DNA of 64,000 nucleotides from Fomes fomentarius (GCA_022606135.1 JABYQN010000007.1:62001-126000), one strand, 5' to 3'; shown: positions 46,083 to 57,902, numbered from the stretch's first letter. Notes: generated from the sequence alone by a model not told the origin. Numbers and translations: made by a program.

Positions 46083-48047
46083 ATGGATTCTGAAGTGAAG
46101 ACACTGGTATGTGACAATTGCTGGCGCGACGTCTTCTCGGCAGAGTCGTTCAAAACCATTTGGGAGGCCGGCCTCCGAGTCTCATCCGACCTTTCATCTA
46201 TATCATCGAACAGCTCTACTAGCGATGGTCCTCAAGCAGGCCTCACGTATACTACTCCATCTTGGGAGGAGATGCAGCGATCCATCAACTTCATGTGCGA
46301 ATGGTGCGATCTCCTTTGCGAGGACATCCTGGAATACTATCAACGGGCAACGAAGACCAAAAGGGAACCTCCCCCTGAGGCCACATTTTGCGTGACCGTG
46401 CGCTTCGAGAGACGTACACCTGAAGCACCCTTGCATCTCAATATCTCTATCGAACACAGCTGGAGTCCCTCACGCTTAGTTTACACCACACCCACGGACA
46501 ATGCGGGGCGGTATATCACCGAGCGCGGAGTGCTGGACAGGCTGGATTCGCCTGAAGCGTATGCTTTCGCACTGCAACGCATCCGCGACTGCCAAACTAA
46601 CCATCCTCGCTGTCCTCCACCCTCGCGCGCAACCCTCCCAACTCGGGTTATCGATTGCGCAGATCCCTTGCATCCGCGACTCTTTATCACCCATGGTGCT
46701 CCACCCGATTATTACGTAGCGCTTAGCTATGTCTGGGGCGAAGACCAACCCCATCGCACGACGACCGCCAGACTGCCTTCCTACGTCGAGCAGATCGACA
46801 CCGAGTACATCCCTAAGACGATCCGCGATGCCGTCAAGGTCACTCACACGCTCGGCCTGCGATACCTTTGGGTTGACGCCTTCTGTATCATCCAAGACTC
46901 CCCAGAAGACAAAGCGACCGAGATAGCCTGTATACGTGCCATCTTCCGGCACGCCTACGTCACCATCGTTGCCGCCAACGCGAACAAAGTCAGCGACGGC
47001 TTCCTCAGCCGCCTCTTGCTCTACAACACTCCGAGCACGCTCCCGTTTCGCTGCCCGGATGGCGCCGTGGGGACTATGCGCGTGCAAGGCGGTGAGCCTG
47101 CGCCGCGCGAACCTGTCAACACGCGAGCGTGGTGTATGGAGGAACGCGTGCTGTCGACGCGTGCACTCTGGTACTGCATCCATACACTGCAGTTCGAGTG
47201 CCAGACGGCCCACATGAACGTAGACGGAAGTCGGAACATGGACGATCCCCTCGACGGTGTCCCACGTCTTCCTGATAGAGTCTTCACTCCTGATCTCCCG
47301 ACGCTCCCGCACGTCTCAGAGGAAGAGGCGGAGAAGGAGGTAAATCGCGCATGGGAGAACATCCTTCGTCTGTACTCTCGGCGAACGCTGACGAAGCCTC
47401 GAGACCGGCTTGTCGCGTTTTCTGGCATCGCCGAGTACTTCCACGGGTATTGGAGTCAGAGCACGTACATCGCTGGGCTGTGGGAGCATCAGCTTCCTGG
47501 ATGCCTGCTGTGGTACAAGACCGGAGGGAAGGACCTCTCGCCCAGGCCTGCGAAGTATAGGGCTCCGACGTGGTCTTGGGCTGCGGTCGACGGCGAAATC
47601 TCCACCCAGGCAGTCACACACACGGGTGCGGTGTGCATTGTCCAGCGTTGCTCGGCGGTGCCAAAGCGGGATACCAATCCTTTTGGTGAAGTCACTGCAG
47701 GTGAATTGACGTTGAATGTGATCATAAGGCGTACCGTCTGGGATCCGGTCGAGGGAGAGCTCTATGAAATGGAGGGCCAGCCGACGGGTGTTCCAAACGA
47801 GTATCGTTCGGAACGGGAGGAAATCGGGTATGTAACAGCCGATGCGGTGGAAGAGGCGTCCAAGAGCAAGGGTGAAGTCTACGCTGCTGTGGTGGCGCAG
47901 ACAACTACTACGTTGCTTGGCATCGTGCTTATTCCTTCAGAAACGCTTGGCGATGCTACCTACCGCCGAGTTGGATGGTTCACTGCACCATTCTGCGACA
48001 GACATACCTGGTTGAATACACCTCATGAGCTGGTAGAGGTTGTATGA
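46083..48047 (+). CDS. HET (heterokaryon incompatibility) domain protein, 654 aa
   Basis: HET-domain proteins trigger or modulate cell death upon non-self fusion in filamentous fungi; many paralogues have no tested role. A single exon of 654 codons, MDSEVKTLVCDNCWRD at the start. CDNCWRD and CEWCDLLC near the N-terminus have paired cysteines typical of the pre-HET region in basidiomycete members. The HET core begins at about residue 210: YYVALSYVWGED, YIPKTIRDAVKVTHTLGLRYLWVDAFCIIQD, IFRHAYVTIVAANA, and then RAWCMEERVLSTRALWY further on, with FSGIAEYFHGYW and PTWSWAAVDGEI towards the C-terminus. No NACHT, ankyrin or WD40 partner domain is present. Function is by family only. Confidence 0.92.
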   Translation: MDSEVKTLVCDNCWRDVFSAESFKTIWEAGLRVSSDLSSISSNSSTSDGPQAGLTYTTPSWEEMQRSINFMCEWCDLLCEDILEYYQRATKTKREPPPEATFCVTVRFERRTPEAPLHLNISIEHSWSPSRLVYTTPTDNAGRYITERGVLDRLDSPEAYAFALQRIRDCQTNHPRCPPPSRATLPTRVIDCADPLHPRLFITHGAPPDYYVALSYVWGEDQPHRTTTARLPSYVEQIDTEYIPKTIRDAVKVTHTLGLRYLWVDAFCIIQDSPEDKATEIACIRAIFRHAYVTIVAANANKVSDGFLSRLLLYNTPSTLPFRCPDGAVGTMRVQGGEPAPREPVNTRAWCMEERVLSTRALWYCIHTLQFECQTAHMNVDGSRNMDDPLDGVPRLPDRVFTPDLPTLPHVSEEEAEKEVNRAWENILRLYSRRTLTKPRDRLVAFSGIAEYFHGYWSQSTYIAGLWEHQLPGCLLWYKTGGKDLSPRPAKYRAPTWSWAAVDGEISTQAVTHTGAVCIVQRCSAVPKRDTNPFGEVTAGELTLNVIIRRTVWDPVEGELYEMEGQPTGVPNEYRSEREEIGYVTADAVEEASKSKGEVYAAVVAQTTTTLLGIVLIPSETLGDATYRRVGWFTAPFCDRHTWLNTPHELVEVV

Positions 48048-48285
48048 TCAAAAATGTAGAAATGTACGATGTAGACAGAAAGAGAGAGTACTCACGCTGG
48101 GCCGCTTGGACTGTAATATCGCGATGTGACATGCGCTTTTCATGTGATTTGTTCAATCTGCCTGCTATAGCACAACACTCTACAACAACAATACAATGCC
48201 AATATAACAGCAGAACCAAATATATCTTACACCTCGATCAAAATGCGTACTGCCCACAGATGAGACAGACCTTGACCAGTCACGT
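48048..48285. terminator. Convergent 3' spacer
   Basis: The 238 bp lie between the stop codons of the HET gene (+) and the MATH-BTB gene (-). AT-rich stretches (ACAACAACAATACAATGCCAATATAACAG) near 48182-48210 are consistent with 3' untranslated sequence. Confidence 0.4.
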
Positions 48286-50806
48286 TCAGCTCTTGGACCC
48301 CTCACTGTTCTCGCCCTTCTTATCATCAGTGATGAGATTTTGGATGATCGCCGGCCAAACTGAACGTGTGATGAAGTCAGAGGTCTTGATTCGCATGACG
48401 ACAGGAGAAGAGGACAATGCACCTTCCTCGAAGCCGGGATACCGCCCGAGCCGCAGCTGCTGCCCAATGTTGAGCATCGCACCCTTGCGGACATGGTTCC
48501 AGTGTTCGAACATGTAGGCTACTTGAACCTACAACCACCACATCCGGTACAAGTCAGTATCCAGCTAATATAGCACCACACAGCGAGTCACATCGGCATG
48601 GAAACGCACCTTGCGCACGTCTTCGAACGCCGCAGAGAAGGCAGAGAATGCCTCATGCACAACGTTGTCCACCGTAAGCGACTTGATAATGTGCTGGAAC
48701 GCACGGTCCTTCAGATCCTGCAGCCCGAGCTCTGCGGTACCGTCACCGGCCGCCGATCAGTCTGACATGACAGTCACGAAAGATGTTCACTCACTATCCG
48801 CGAGACGGTACACCGACTTCGCCGAAGGTGGCCGCGACCGACCGGGGTTGGTCCGCTCCCACTCCGCTATCCACTCCTTGCGCGACCTCGGGTCTATCAC
48901 AATTGACGTCGTGGCCGCTGCTGCTTCCGACGGCTGCTGTTGGTTTACGCGGAAAAAGCTGGGCTGGTGTTCCGATGAAAGCGCTGCTGGGGTAGAAGCT
49001 AATGTCCCATGAGGAGTTGCGGCGGGCGCTGATATTGACAGGAACGAAGATGATAGAGGTGCGAAGGCGATGGTGTCGGTATACAGCTATGAAAACAGTA
49101 GTAAACAGTGATGTTCAATCAATGATCAGAAGAGGCTCACGTAGTACAGGACAGCACGATATGTCGCATATGCGACATCTCGTATGACCACCCGCGCTTT
49201 CTTCGGACCAAGGACGTCGGGCTCCTTCCGACTGGAACGCAATTCCAGCGATCGCGAAGGCTCTTCCTGCTGCTCCAATGCAAGCTCTCTGCTCCTCGGA
49301 GTCGAGGGATGCGATAGCTTCGGGCGAGTGTTGCGTGCACTTTGGTCCTGTTCGTCGACATCATCTGTTCCAGATTGTCCATTGAACTCTAGAACCTCGT
49401 CCCCGCTTACTGATGTTCGTTTATTGGATATCATGGTGGTTGCGCTTGCCTGACCCAGGTCGTCAGGTACTGGTGTCTCTTGAAGGTTGGTGTCGTCGAT
49501 GGGTAAGTCCTGGTCGTTGCTCATAGACTCAAGGTCTTCATCATCTTCATAGTCCGAATCATCAAATTGGAAGGCAAATGCGCCCACGTCGGATACGCTA
49601 GCATCGTCGGTTTGGCTTGTATCTCCGAGTGCGTCAATCTCTGCCGAGCTTTCGGCGAAACCGGAATGAAACACTGGAAATTGTGGATTTGGGTCTGACC
49701 ATCATTGTTCGGGACGAAATTGACGTACTTGCGTCGAAGTAATCGACTCTTCGTAACAGCCTCCGAGCCGCATATATCTTGCGTGGCTCAACTTTGCCTC
49801 GTTGTGGGAGGACAAACTCCACGTCCGAGTACATAGGACTGCATGTATGCTCAGAACCGAGACGGTGTAGAGGAGGAGAGGTAATCACTCGTCGAGCAAA
49901 CCTCCCATTGAATCGAGGAGGTCCTTTGGCACATAATATCGAGGGATGGCGGGCGCTGGAGCTGGCGTCGCAGGCGCAGAGGTGATGGTGCAGATGATTG
50001 CAAAGGCATCTTGCTGCCTAACAGTGGCCGGCTGGTAGTACACGGCGTCTCTCCGCGCGAATTGCGCCCATCCCCAGTTTTGTGCCTGCAGACAGTGAGA
50101 CCCATGTGATTACCAGAATACACGGACTCAAAACGTACTCCAGGATAATAGAAGGAATGATCATGCGCCTCTTTCAAGTTGAATTGAATCGTCTTCGGGA
50201 CGCTGCTCCAGTCAGTGGTTGAATGGCACGACTCAGTTATAGGAGAACAGCCCACTTGCGAATCTCAAAGCCGAAGTTGAACAGTCCTTCTCGCGACCAC
50301 CTACCGCAGTCACGTCAGCACCGCGAATATGAGCAGGACACATCACTTACTTGCCGTTTACCGCGTTCGCTCTCTCGGCTGTTGTGGGCTACATGGTCAA
50401 TAGCATACATGAGAATCTGGGGACGCGAGCGCTAGCCGAGACGGTACCGACCTCGCACGCCAGGTACAGGCTCACAAAAGTCTGCCCGTCCGTGCCAACG
50501 TTTCCAGAATTTGCGTAGAAAAGAATCTAGTAAGGGGTTGAGTAAGTAGACACGTACCAACCTCATGTAACTCTCTACCAACTGACTTGCCATCGGTCAT
50601 CTCCAAATCTAGGGGACTTCGTGACCTTCGACTTCGCCTCGCCTTTGCTATATAAGGTTAGTACGACATGGTGGATATCGCTGTACTGATCCCACGTACC
50701 TGTTTTCGAACAGATTCTTGAGCCCTCGAAGAGTCCACTCGAACCGGATCGTCGTGCTCTCCTTAGCATCGCCAACATCCTGGTTGGCTTTTGTGGTCAC
50801 AGACAT
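48286..50806 (-). CDS. MATH-BTB domain protein
   Basis: Proteins with a MATH-like N-terminal part and a BTB domain commonly serve as cullin-3 substrate adaptors; fungal ones are poorly studied. The start at 50806 gives MSVTTKANQDVGDAKESTTI, followed over many short exons by RFEWTLRGLKNLFE, SKVTKSPRFGDDRWQ, ILFYANSGNVGTDGQTFVSLYLACE, TAERANAVNGKWVREGLFNFGFEIR (MATH-like half), RYYVPKDLLDSMGGLLDE, then the BTB start YSDVEFVLPQRGKVEPRKIYAARRLL and MFHSGFAESS. A long acidic insert rich in Asp/Ser interrupts the BTB (about 49640-49220), before ARVVIRDVAYATYRAVLYY. The C-terminal helical part reads ELGLQDLKDRAFQHIIKSL and ends LGRYPGFEEVWPAIIQNLITDDKK. A short intron separates FEE and VWP. Not all exon borders were resolved. 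Confidence 0.85.
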
Positions 50807-51295
50807 TGTCTTGCAGTTCGCGTGCAGTTGTAGTGCAGCAGTGTGCTCGACGATGAGAGGAGCGTAGATGATGGTGGGGAAGGTAAGAGGTGGATGCAAA
50901 GGAGTGGGGACAACGTTGAACACCGCGATGATGATCGGCGATCCCATCGGGCGCGCGACATTCGGTCCGACTTTGACTTCTCGGACGTCACTATTGTGAC
51001 TGAAAACATGAGCTCGAACATAACTCGCAGATATAATCGTACTCCGTCTTGAGGTTGTACGCCACCGTTGCCATCGTCTATGACCTTGAGTCCGTATTCC
51101 TCAAACCGTGGCACTAGCGCCAGCCAAACCCCCTGCGCACAGGCGTATTAGCGAGTAACGTGCGTACATATGTTGGTTACTCAGTCGGTTTCATCATCAT
51201 GTCTTATCCAGGTCAGCTGGATCCATCAGAGAGACGATAACTGTCTGGAGTCCCGAGTGTGATTCATACCAAGACCCTCCGTGCAGCGCTAGGGC
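50807..51295. promoter_or_regulatory. MATH-BTB upstream region with an exon-like minus frame
   Basis: The 489 bp include the MATH-BTB promoter. A minus-strand frame ending near 51150 encodes VWLALVPRFEEYGLKVIDDGNGG, which looks protein-like but does not join in an obvious way to the MATH-BTB start. It may be an unrecognised 5' exon or part of a separate gene. Confidence 0.35.
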
Positions 51296-51799
51296 TTGTG
51301 TCGAACCTACAACTTCCTCGCCCCCGACCCCTCAACTTTGTTCTCTATGATCGCCGAGTTTGGTGACCAAATTCGAAAATCCAACGCCAATACCATCATG
51401 CGAATGCTATCTCTCAACGTCCTTCGCGACGACTGCAAGCCTCCCCTGGAGTCTTTCGACTATCTCGTCGACGAGGAAGTTGTGAAGGAGGTAATGGACT
51501 TTATGCCTGAACCGAGTAAGATCGACTTCGTGGCCGACGAGAGACAGAACTACCCTCCCCTCTCCAAGAAGTTGGTCACATCGAAGTCGTGTTTAGGGGC
51601 TCCATACTTCATTCACAAACAGCATCGAGTCTCCACTGATCCCTCCAGCCAATCTGCGTCGTTACAGACCAAGGCCTCTTTCACTCGCTCTCTGTCCGTC
51701 GTTGTGGCACTCTCGTATCTCAGGTCGTTCCGTCCCGTGCAAATGAGGGTAGCCTTTGAGTCTGTCAGATGCGGAGTGCTCGCGCTGAACGGCGCGTGA
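51296..51799 (+). CDS. Hypothetical ORF, possible gene fragment
   Basis: A frame of about 167 codons with protein-like composition in its first two thirds (LFSMIAEFGDQIRKSNANTI, ESFDYLVDEEVVKEVMDFMP, KIDFVADERQNYPPLSKKL). The last part is Ser/Arg-rich and may be non-coding. There is no domain I recognise, no clear start context and no partner exon found. It may be an exon of an unknown gene or a decayed copy. Confidence 0.3.
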   Translation: MCRTYNFLAPDPSTLFSMIAEFGDQIRKSNANTIMRMLSLNVLRDDCKPPLESFDYLVDEEVVKEVMDFMPEPSKIDFVADERQNYPPLSKKLVTSKSCLGAPYFIHKQHRVSTDPSSQSASLQTKASFTRSLSVVVALSYLRSFRPVQMRVAFESVRCGVLALNGA

Positions 51800-52153
51800 T
51801 GCGTGAGCTTGCAAAAGGTGTGCCGTGCCGTTCACTTTGCGTGGATGACATGTAGGTTATAGTTTGGGCAAGCGCAATTGTACATGTACATGTGGACGTT
51901 GATTCTGTCATATGGTGTATAGCGCAGAGTTCGATTCTTTCGCGGGCAACGGTGGTTGAACGTTGACTGGCGCAGTGTTGAAGCGCCCGTCGCGTGCGTG
52001 CGGGAGAACGAGCCACGTCTTCGACTACAACCGCGAGCTGCATAGCTGCACAATGCATCTGTCCCTCCCACCACCGCATGGTCTCCATCTGAGCGTCGTC
52101 AACTCTCTGATCTTACTAGCAGACCTGAACTCAGTGTGAGGGTGCTAAATACA
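51800..52153. promoter_or_regulatory. Upstream region of ALG7
   Basis: This 354-bp interval holds the ALG7 promoter. A TGTACATGTACATGTGG run lies near 51879-51895. No coding exon is evident. Confidence 0.4.
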
Positions 52154-54115
52154 ATGACGCAAGAACAGGCTCTTCGTCCACGGCCGCTCCCAAAAGTCTT
52201 GCTGTTTGCTCTCGCTCCCACTGCCTCTTGGTTTCTCCTGCGTCCGCTCATAGAACCTGCACCACCGCTGCCCGCACTGCACGCGTCCATCGGCTTCTCA
52301 ATATCTGCACTTCTAGGATCGTTATACCTGGTCCCGGCGCTGGGACAGACCTTCGTACGCGCGAATCTGAAGGGAAGAGACCTGTTGAAGACCTACGACA
52401 CGCCCATGTAAGTCCCAAATTTGCTGGTGGCCGTCATTGCGGACCTCATGATGTGCGTATCTAGCCCGGAGAGTCAAGGGCTGATTTGTGCCTCAATATA
52501 TATCATACTCCTCATTCTGTTCATCCCCTACGCCTTCTCGGACTCTATCACTACTCGTCATGAGCCGGAGCGCAGAGGTCGCGAGGGCCTTGTGGTGGAC
52601 GAGTTCCCGCATCACCAAGTAAGTGTTGGAATCCGTGGCGTACGCGTCGTATGTTCATCGAACACAAATCCGTTCTTGAAGCTGGCAGTATACCTATCAT
52701 CCCTGCTCTCTCTCCTAATAGCAACGATGCTGGGCTTCCTAGACGATGTCTTTGATATCCGATGGAGGCACAAGCTCCCCATCCCTATCATCGCGTCTAT
52801 TCCCCTCCTTATCGTGTACTACTCGGAGCGCGGAGCAACCGACGTCGTAGTACCGATTCCACTGAGGTGGTTGTTAGGCACGCTTCTGCATCTCGGTGCG
52901 TCTATGCGCTCTTGTTCCTTCAGATGTACCTAAAGAACCGTGCAGGGCCGCTGTACTATCTATACATGTCACTACTGTCCACCTTCTGCACGAACAGCAT
53001 AAATATCCTCGCAGGTATCAACGGCGCCGAAGTCTCCCAGGCAGTCATCATCGCCCTCTCGGTCATCCTCAATGATTTCCTCTTCCTACCTTGGCCCTTC
53101 GGGTTCCGCATCCCCCTCCCCACCCATGTCACGGACGGACTGAAGGTTGGTGGTGCTTGGAGTGCGGGAATGGCGTACGGAAGTAGGATCCTAGTCGAAC
53201 GGCATCTACTAAGTTTGTACTTCATGCTGCCATTGTTGGGCGTGTGTTTGGGGTTCATGTACCATAACTGGTGCGTCGCCTCTGCGTTTACACACGTGCC
53301 GGCGTTACCGACAGAGCGTCCTCCACAGGTATCCTGCCCGTGCGTTTCCGGGCGATACGCTGTGCTATGTGACCGGGATGGCATTCGCCGTGGTTGGCAT
53401 ACAGGCGCATTACTCGAAGACGTTGCTGCTGTTTTTCTTGCCCCAAATTTTCAACTTCGTGCTGTCGTGCCCGCAGCTGTTCGGTCTGGTCCCCTGTCCG
53501 CGGCATCGTGTTCCCAGGTGAGTTCTGATCTGAGTTGCGGAAAGCATCACCCCATGGGGATGTCAATCACGAAAGGTTGACTAACCCCGTGGCGCCCCGC
53601 AGATTCGATGCGGACACGCAGATTCTACACCCATCCCAGGCGGAATTCAAAGACAAGCGCCCATCCGCGGTCGCGACGGCTGTGCTCCGATTGTTTTCCG
53701 CACTCGGCCTCGTGCAACTTACGGTAGACGAAAGGACAGGCGCGATCAGCTCCACGACGAACTTGACCATCTTGAACGTATTTTTGCTCCGCTTTGGTCC
53801 GATGCGGGAGGACAGCCTCACTCGAGTGCTAATTTCGACACAGGTGAGGTGACGGTTTGTTCCTGGCAGGCGTCAGAAGTTATGTTGGCACAGTTCTGCA
53901 AGCGAAGTAGTGGCATGGCCGATCCGCTTGCATGCTTCTTACGAGTGAGCAGCGCGCACAGTGCGCTTCAGGCGGCTCCGATCCCTCGCGGATGCAATGC
54001 AATTTGCTAACAACTTGTTGCTCTTCTTCTGTTGTTATAGATTTTCGGGAGTTTGGTGGCGTTCTTTGTCAGGTATGGGCTCGCCGGACTGGTGTATGAC
54101 GGAAACAGACGATAG
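52154..54115 (+). CDS. ALG7, UDP-GlcNAc:dolichyl-phosphate GlcNAc-1-phosphotransferase
   Basis: Catalyses the first step of N-glycan assembly on the ER membrane, making GlcNAc-PP-dolichol; target of tunicamycin. Seven exons (52154..52407, 52465..52618, 52682..52895, 52946..53270, 53329..53517, 53603..53843, 54041..54115) total 1452 nt, 483 aa, the usual size. The ATG at 52154 ([14 protein letters not shown]) is preferred. About ten transmembrane segments are visible. Conserved parts: [34 protein letters not shown] (the LDD catalytic region), [18 protein letters not shown] (the NINxxAGxNGxE motif), [16 protein letters not shown] and [16 protein letters not shown]. The tail ends LVYDGNRR. The last intron (197 nt) is longer than the others. 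Homologues are essential in yeast. Confidence 0.95.
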
Positions 54116-54764
54116 AAGGCAATAATGGCAATGTGCGGCGTTGCACAACGTGAATGTTCCCTCTCTGTCAATTATGTGAGGGCATTCTTGGTGAAGCCTC
54201 ACATGGCCAACGCTGGAGCTCAATCGCGACATTCTCTATCGTAAGAAGGTAAGCGATGCCATCATGTCAATGTCATTCAAGTTGGACGGCGGGCGTGCGT
54301 TCTCCCCAACCTGTGCCCAACCTCCGCCTGTCCGGCCCAAAGCGCGAAATGTCTCATGGTGGTCAACTACTGGTATCCCCGCAAGCGGCGCAGCGCTTAT
54401 ACGCTCTAACCCCCAGCCTGTGGCGTTGATGCACTCTCTTTTTGGCAGGTTCGCAGTGGAAGCGAGGACGTGCGAGCCTCAAGGGATGAATCGGTCATGT
54501 TTCGGCCGAACGGAGTCTGGGCTTAGCGAGGAGGCGGACGGCGCGCCGAGCGCGTGGGGCGGGGCTCCACGAGCGGCTAGTATCGGGGCGGAATTCTCAA
54601 ATTCACATGTGCCGGCGTTTGTGCACTTGCATGCGATCGGTGCCAGCCTCAAAACATTCAAATGACCATGGAATTGCATTCCGACACCCCACGCCCTTTC
54701 CGCGCCCTCCTCTCTATCTTTCACTACTACCTTGCAACTCGTTTGTCTCAACACCACAAGCACC
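54116..54764. promoter_or_regulatory. Isocitrate lyase promoter and ALG7 3' end
   Basis: This 649-bp interval holds the ICL1 upstream region; the final 60 bp (TTTCACTACTACCTTGCAACTCG) are pyrimidine-rich, as is common just before fungal start codons. Frames on both strands lack domains. I could not identify a specific carbon-source response element by eye. Confidence 0.4.
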
Positions 54765-56560
54765 ATGTCAAACGAGCGCAAGGCTTTCCTGGCTGAAGTC
54801 GCGGCGGTCGAGCAGTGGTGGAAGGTCGGTGTAGCAGTCCCTGATACCATTCGTGTCTTTGACTGAGTGTTCGTCGTGTTCGTCGCGCCATACAGGACCC
54901 CCGCTGGGCCAAGACCAAGAGGCCATACACCGCGGCTGACGTCGTCTCGAAGCGCGGAACGTTGCCCATCTCCTACCCTTCCGATGTGCAGGCGAAGAAA
55001 CTCTTCCGCCTGCTCTCTGAACATTTCAAGGATGGCACCCCTTCGCACACCTATGGCGCGTAAGTGATCTGTCTATCTCGCTAAAGTCCTGATTTAGAGA
55101 GCTCCACAGTCTCGATCCCGTGCAGGTCACGCAGATGGCCAAGTATCTCGAGACCGTTTACGTGTCCGGATGGCAATGCTCTAGCACGGCTTCCAGTACG
55201 AACGAGCCGGGACCCGATCTCGCGGACTATCCTTCCAACACGGTGCCTAACAAGGTCGAGCATCTGTTCCTTGCGCAACTCTTCCATGACCGCAAGCAGC
55301 GCGAAGGCCGGTCGCACCTTTCGGAGAAGGAGCTTGCGGAGACGCCTGTCATTGATTACCTCCGACCCATCGTCGCTGACGCAGACACCGGTCATGGCGG
55401 AATTACTGCAACTATGAAACTTGCGAAGCTATTTGTGGAGAAGGGCGCAGCCGGTATCCACGTCGAAGATCAGGCGGCAGGCACGAAGAAATGCGGACAC
55501 ATGGCAGGAAAGGTCCTCGTCCCCATCCAGGAGCATATCAACCGTCTCGTCGCGATTCGTCTTCAGTTCGACATCATGGGCGTGGACAACCTTGTCGTCG
55601 CCCGTACAGACTCGGAAGCTGCGACTCTCATCACCACCAACGTTGACGAGCGTGACCACCCATTCATTCTCGGATCGACCAACCCTGACCTTCGACCTCT
55701 CGTCGTTGAGCTCAACGAGGCGGATAGGGCTGGCAAGACGGGCGCCGCGCTCGAGGCCGTCGAGGAGAAGTGGATGGCGGCCGCGAACATTCAACTATTT
55801 TCGACGACGCTCGTGAACGCGCTCCGTGCTCAAGGCGCCTCTCCTTCGACGCTCGAGAAATTTGCTGCTCGCATCGCGCACGTCTCGTGGCCGAACGCTG
55901 TGGCGATCTCCCAAAAGGAGTTCGGGCTCAAGAAGGTGCCGCACTGGGATTGGGATGCGCCCAGGACTCGCGAGGGGTACTACCGCTACCAGGGAGGCAC
56001 CCAGTGCGCGATCAACCGAGCCATCGCGTTCGCCCCTCACTCCGACCTTCTCTGGATGGAGACGAAGAAGCCGATTCTCTCCCAGGCGAAGGAGTTCGCT
56101 GAGGGCGTGCACGCGGTGTATCCACAACAATGGCTCGCGTACAACCTCAGCCCCTCGTTCAACTGGGAAGCTGCGGGCCTGAACGCGAACGATATGAAGG
56201 GGTACGTGTGGGAGCTTGGCAAGCTCGGTTTCGTTTGGCAGTTCATCACGGTGAGTACCAGAGTCATATGTGCACATCTATCTTTTGTTCATGTTGTCCG
56301 AATCCTAGCTTGGTGGTCTGCATTCGAATGCATACATCAGCGACCTATTCGCGCGCTCGTATGCGACGGAAGGTATGAAGGCCTACGTCGAGCTCGTCCA
56401 GCGCCGAGAGCGCGAGATCGGATGCGACATCCTCACGCACCAGAAGTGGAGCGGCGCGGACTACATCGACAACCTCATGAAGACCGTCACAGGCGGTGTT
56501 TCGTCAACGGCGGCGATGGGTAAGGGCGTCACCGAGGACCAATTCAAGTCGAAGCTGTGA
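54765..56560 (+). CDS. ICL1, isocitrate lyase
   Basis: Cleaves isocitrate to glyoxylate and succinate in the glyoxylate cycle, used for growth on acetate and fatty acids. Four exons (54765..54824, 54896..55059, 55110..56250, 56309..56560) total 1617 nt, 538 aa. Start [20 protein letters not shown]. Active-site features: [45 protein letters not shown] (catalytic cysteine in KKCGH), VARTDSEAA, and [11 protein letters not shown]. The last three residues are SKL, a peroxisomal PTS1 signal, so glyoxysomal import is predicted. The C-terminal [19 protein letters not shown] and [12 protein letters not shown] are typical. Expression is probably glucose-repressed, as known for the family; no element was identified. 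Confidence 0.97.
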
Positions 56561-57902
56561 TAGTCATCATGTTGGGGTCGTCCATCTATCTGTCTTGGAC
56601 TTTTATCTTTGGTTCTCCTCTTCCATGTATCCCCGCGCATCTGTATCTTTACCACAACCATTGTTGGAGGTTCCTCAGTCACAGTGCTGTCTGATTGTGG
56701 TCCGCGTCAATATTGTCGCCCGTCGTGCAGAATATAACGAGGGAATTCATCCATCGCGCTTCGGCACCAGCCCTTGAGAAAACACTTTGTACGGTCGAAC
56801 ATCTGATAGAGAGCTGGAGCCGAATCACATTCAAAATTGCTTTGTGAAAAGTAGGATACGCGTCTGGAAGCAAAGTTGACAGCGAGGTCCATGTCATATT
56901 AGCTCCTGAAGACGAGATAGTATCAGAAGAAACGCGAAAATTGAGTGGCCACGTGATCTCCAACGATGATGCCGCTGATTAACGTGGACGTGGACTATGG
57001 TGACCAATTGCAAAGATTCCGTTGAATGCAGGAGTAGTATCGGCCTACGTGGATGCTACGCCTAGGTCATAGCCTTCTTTTCGCCCAAAGATAACTTCTT
57101 TCTGTTACTAAGTTCTCTCTTCAATTTGTAGACCTTTCTGCATTGCTTCCAGGAGGCCGCAACCTCTCAACGCCTCTACTGCCATACATTAGGCGGTGTC
57201 CTCCATGACGTACGGTTACCGCATAAGGCAAGTTTGCGTTTCCATTCAGGCAATTTTCCGCTTAGGCGCTGGAATGAACTTGGGTCTTTCCGCCTCGCCT
57301 ATGTAGTACTGAGTAGATCTCGGCGCCGGGCGAAGCTGACTCGAGTCCGAGTCGCATCCCGTTCGACCGCATCATCGCCAGAGTCATTCCACGAGAGAAA
57401 GTAAGTACCCAACATGATTGGCAATAGGCGGTGTCGGTGCCACAATGTGGCACCACTGCGATGAAGGCAGTGCCGCCAGTGGTGTTCATCGGAGTCACTT
57501 CCGCGGTGGCCTGACGCCAAATCGACGGGTAGGCAGACAACATGGATGTCTCTCTCAGTCTCTCAAACAGATGTTTGCTGACAATGTGTGCGCTCAGTCC
57601 GCAACAGTCTATACTCTTGAATTTTACAGGCTGGGCCGGCGCCGGCCATTCCAGTCAACGCCAATCCGTAGTGCACCGGCGCGCCGGCGGCATACCAAGC
57701 ACCCCTAAGAGGTAAACCCCGCTTCTCGAGTCAAGCGCTGCGGGGCGATGAAGATTAACTCAACATGTGGTGGTAGCGGTAGGATAGCCATCGGAGACTC
57801 GGTAGTGGGACAAGATATAAGTGCAGGCCTCTTGACTGCATCAGAAACCCAGCTTGCCCACCTATAGCTAAATCCCCTCCCCCTTGCTAGAAGCATATAA
57901 TC
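56561..57902. other. Gene-free spacer before AAA gene
   Basis: About 1.3 kb between tandem genes. It contains the ICL1 3' region and the AAA gene promoter, with AT-rich AGCATATAATC directly before the ATG (57892-57902). Two CpG-rich palindromes lie at 57634-57647 and 57676-57687. Short frames (under 100 codons) have no domain. Confidence 0.4.
57634..57687. repeat. Two CpG-rich perfect palindromes
   Basis: GGCCGGCGCCGGCC (57634-57647) and CCGGCGCGCCGG (57676-57687) are each perfectly self-complementary and lie 28 bp apart, about 220 bp before the AAA gene start. They could be regulatory sites or merely chance structure in GC-rich DNA. Confidence 0.6.

Noticed and set aside
54479..55048. 189-codon minus-strand frame at the isocitrate lyase start
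   Set aside because: It overlaps the ICL1 promoter and first exons antisense and has no recognisable domain.
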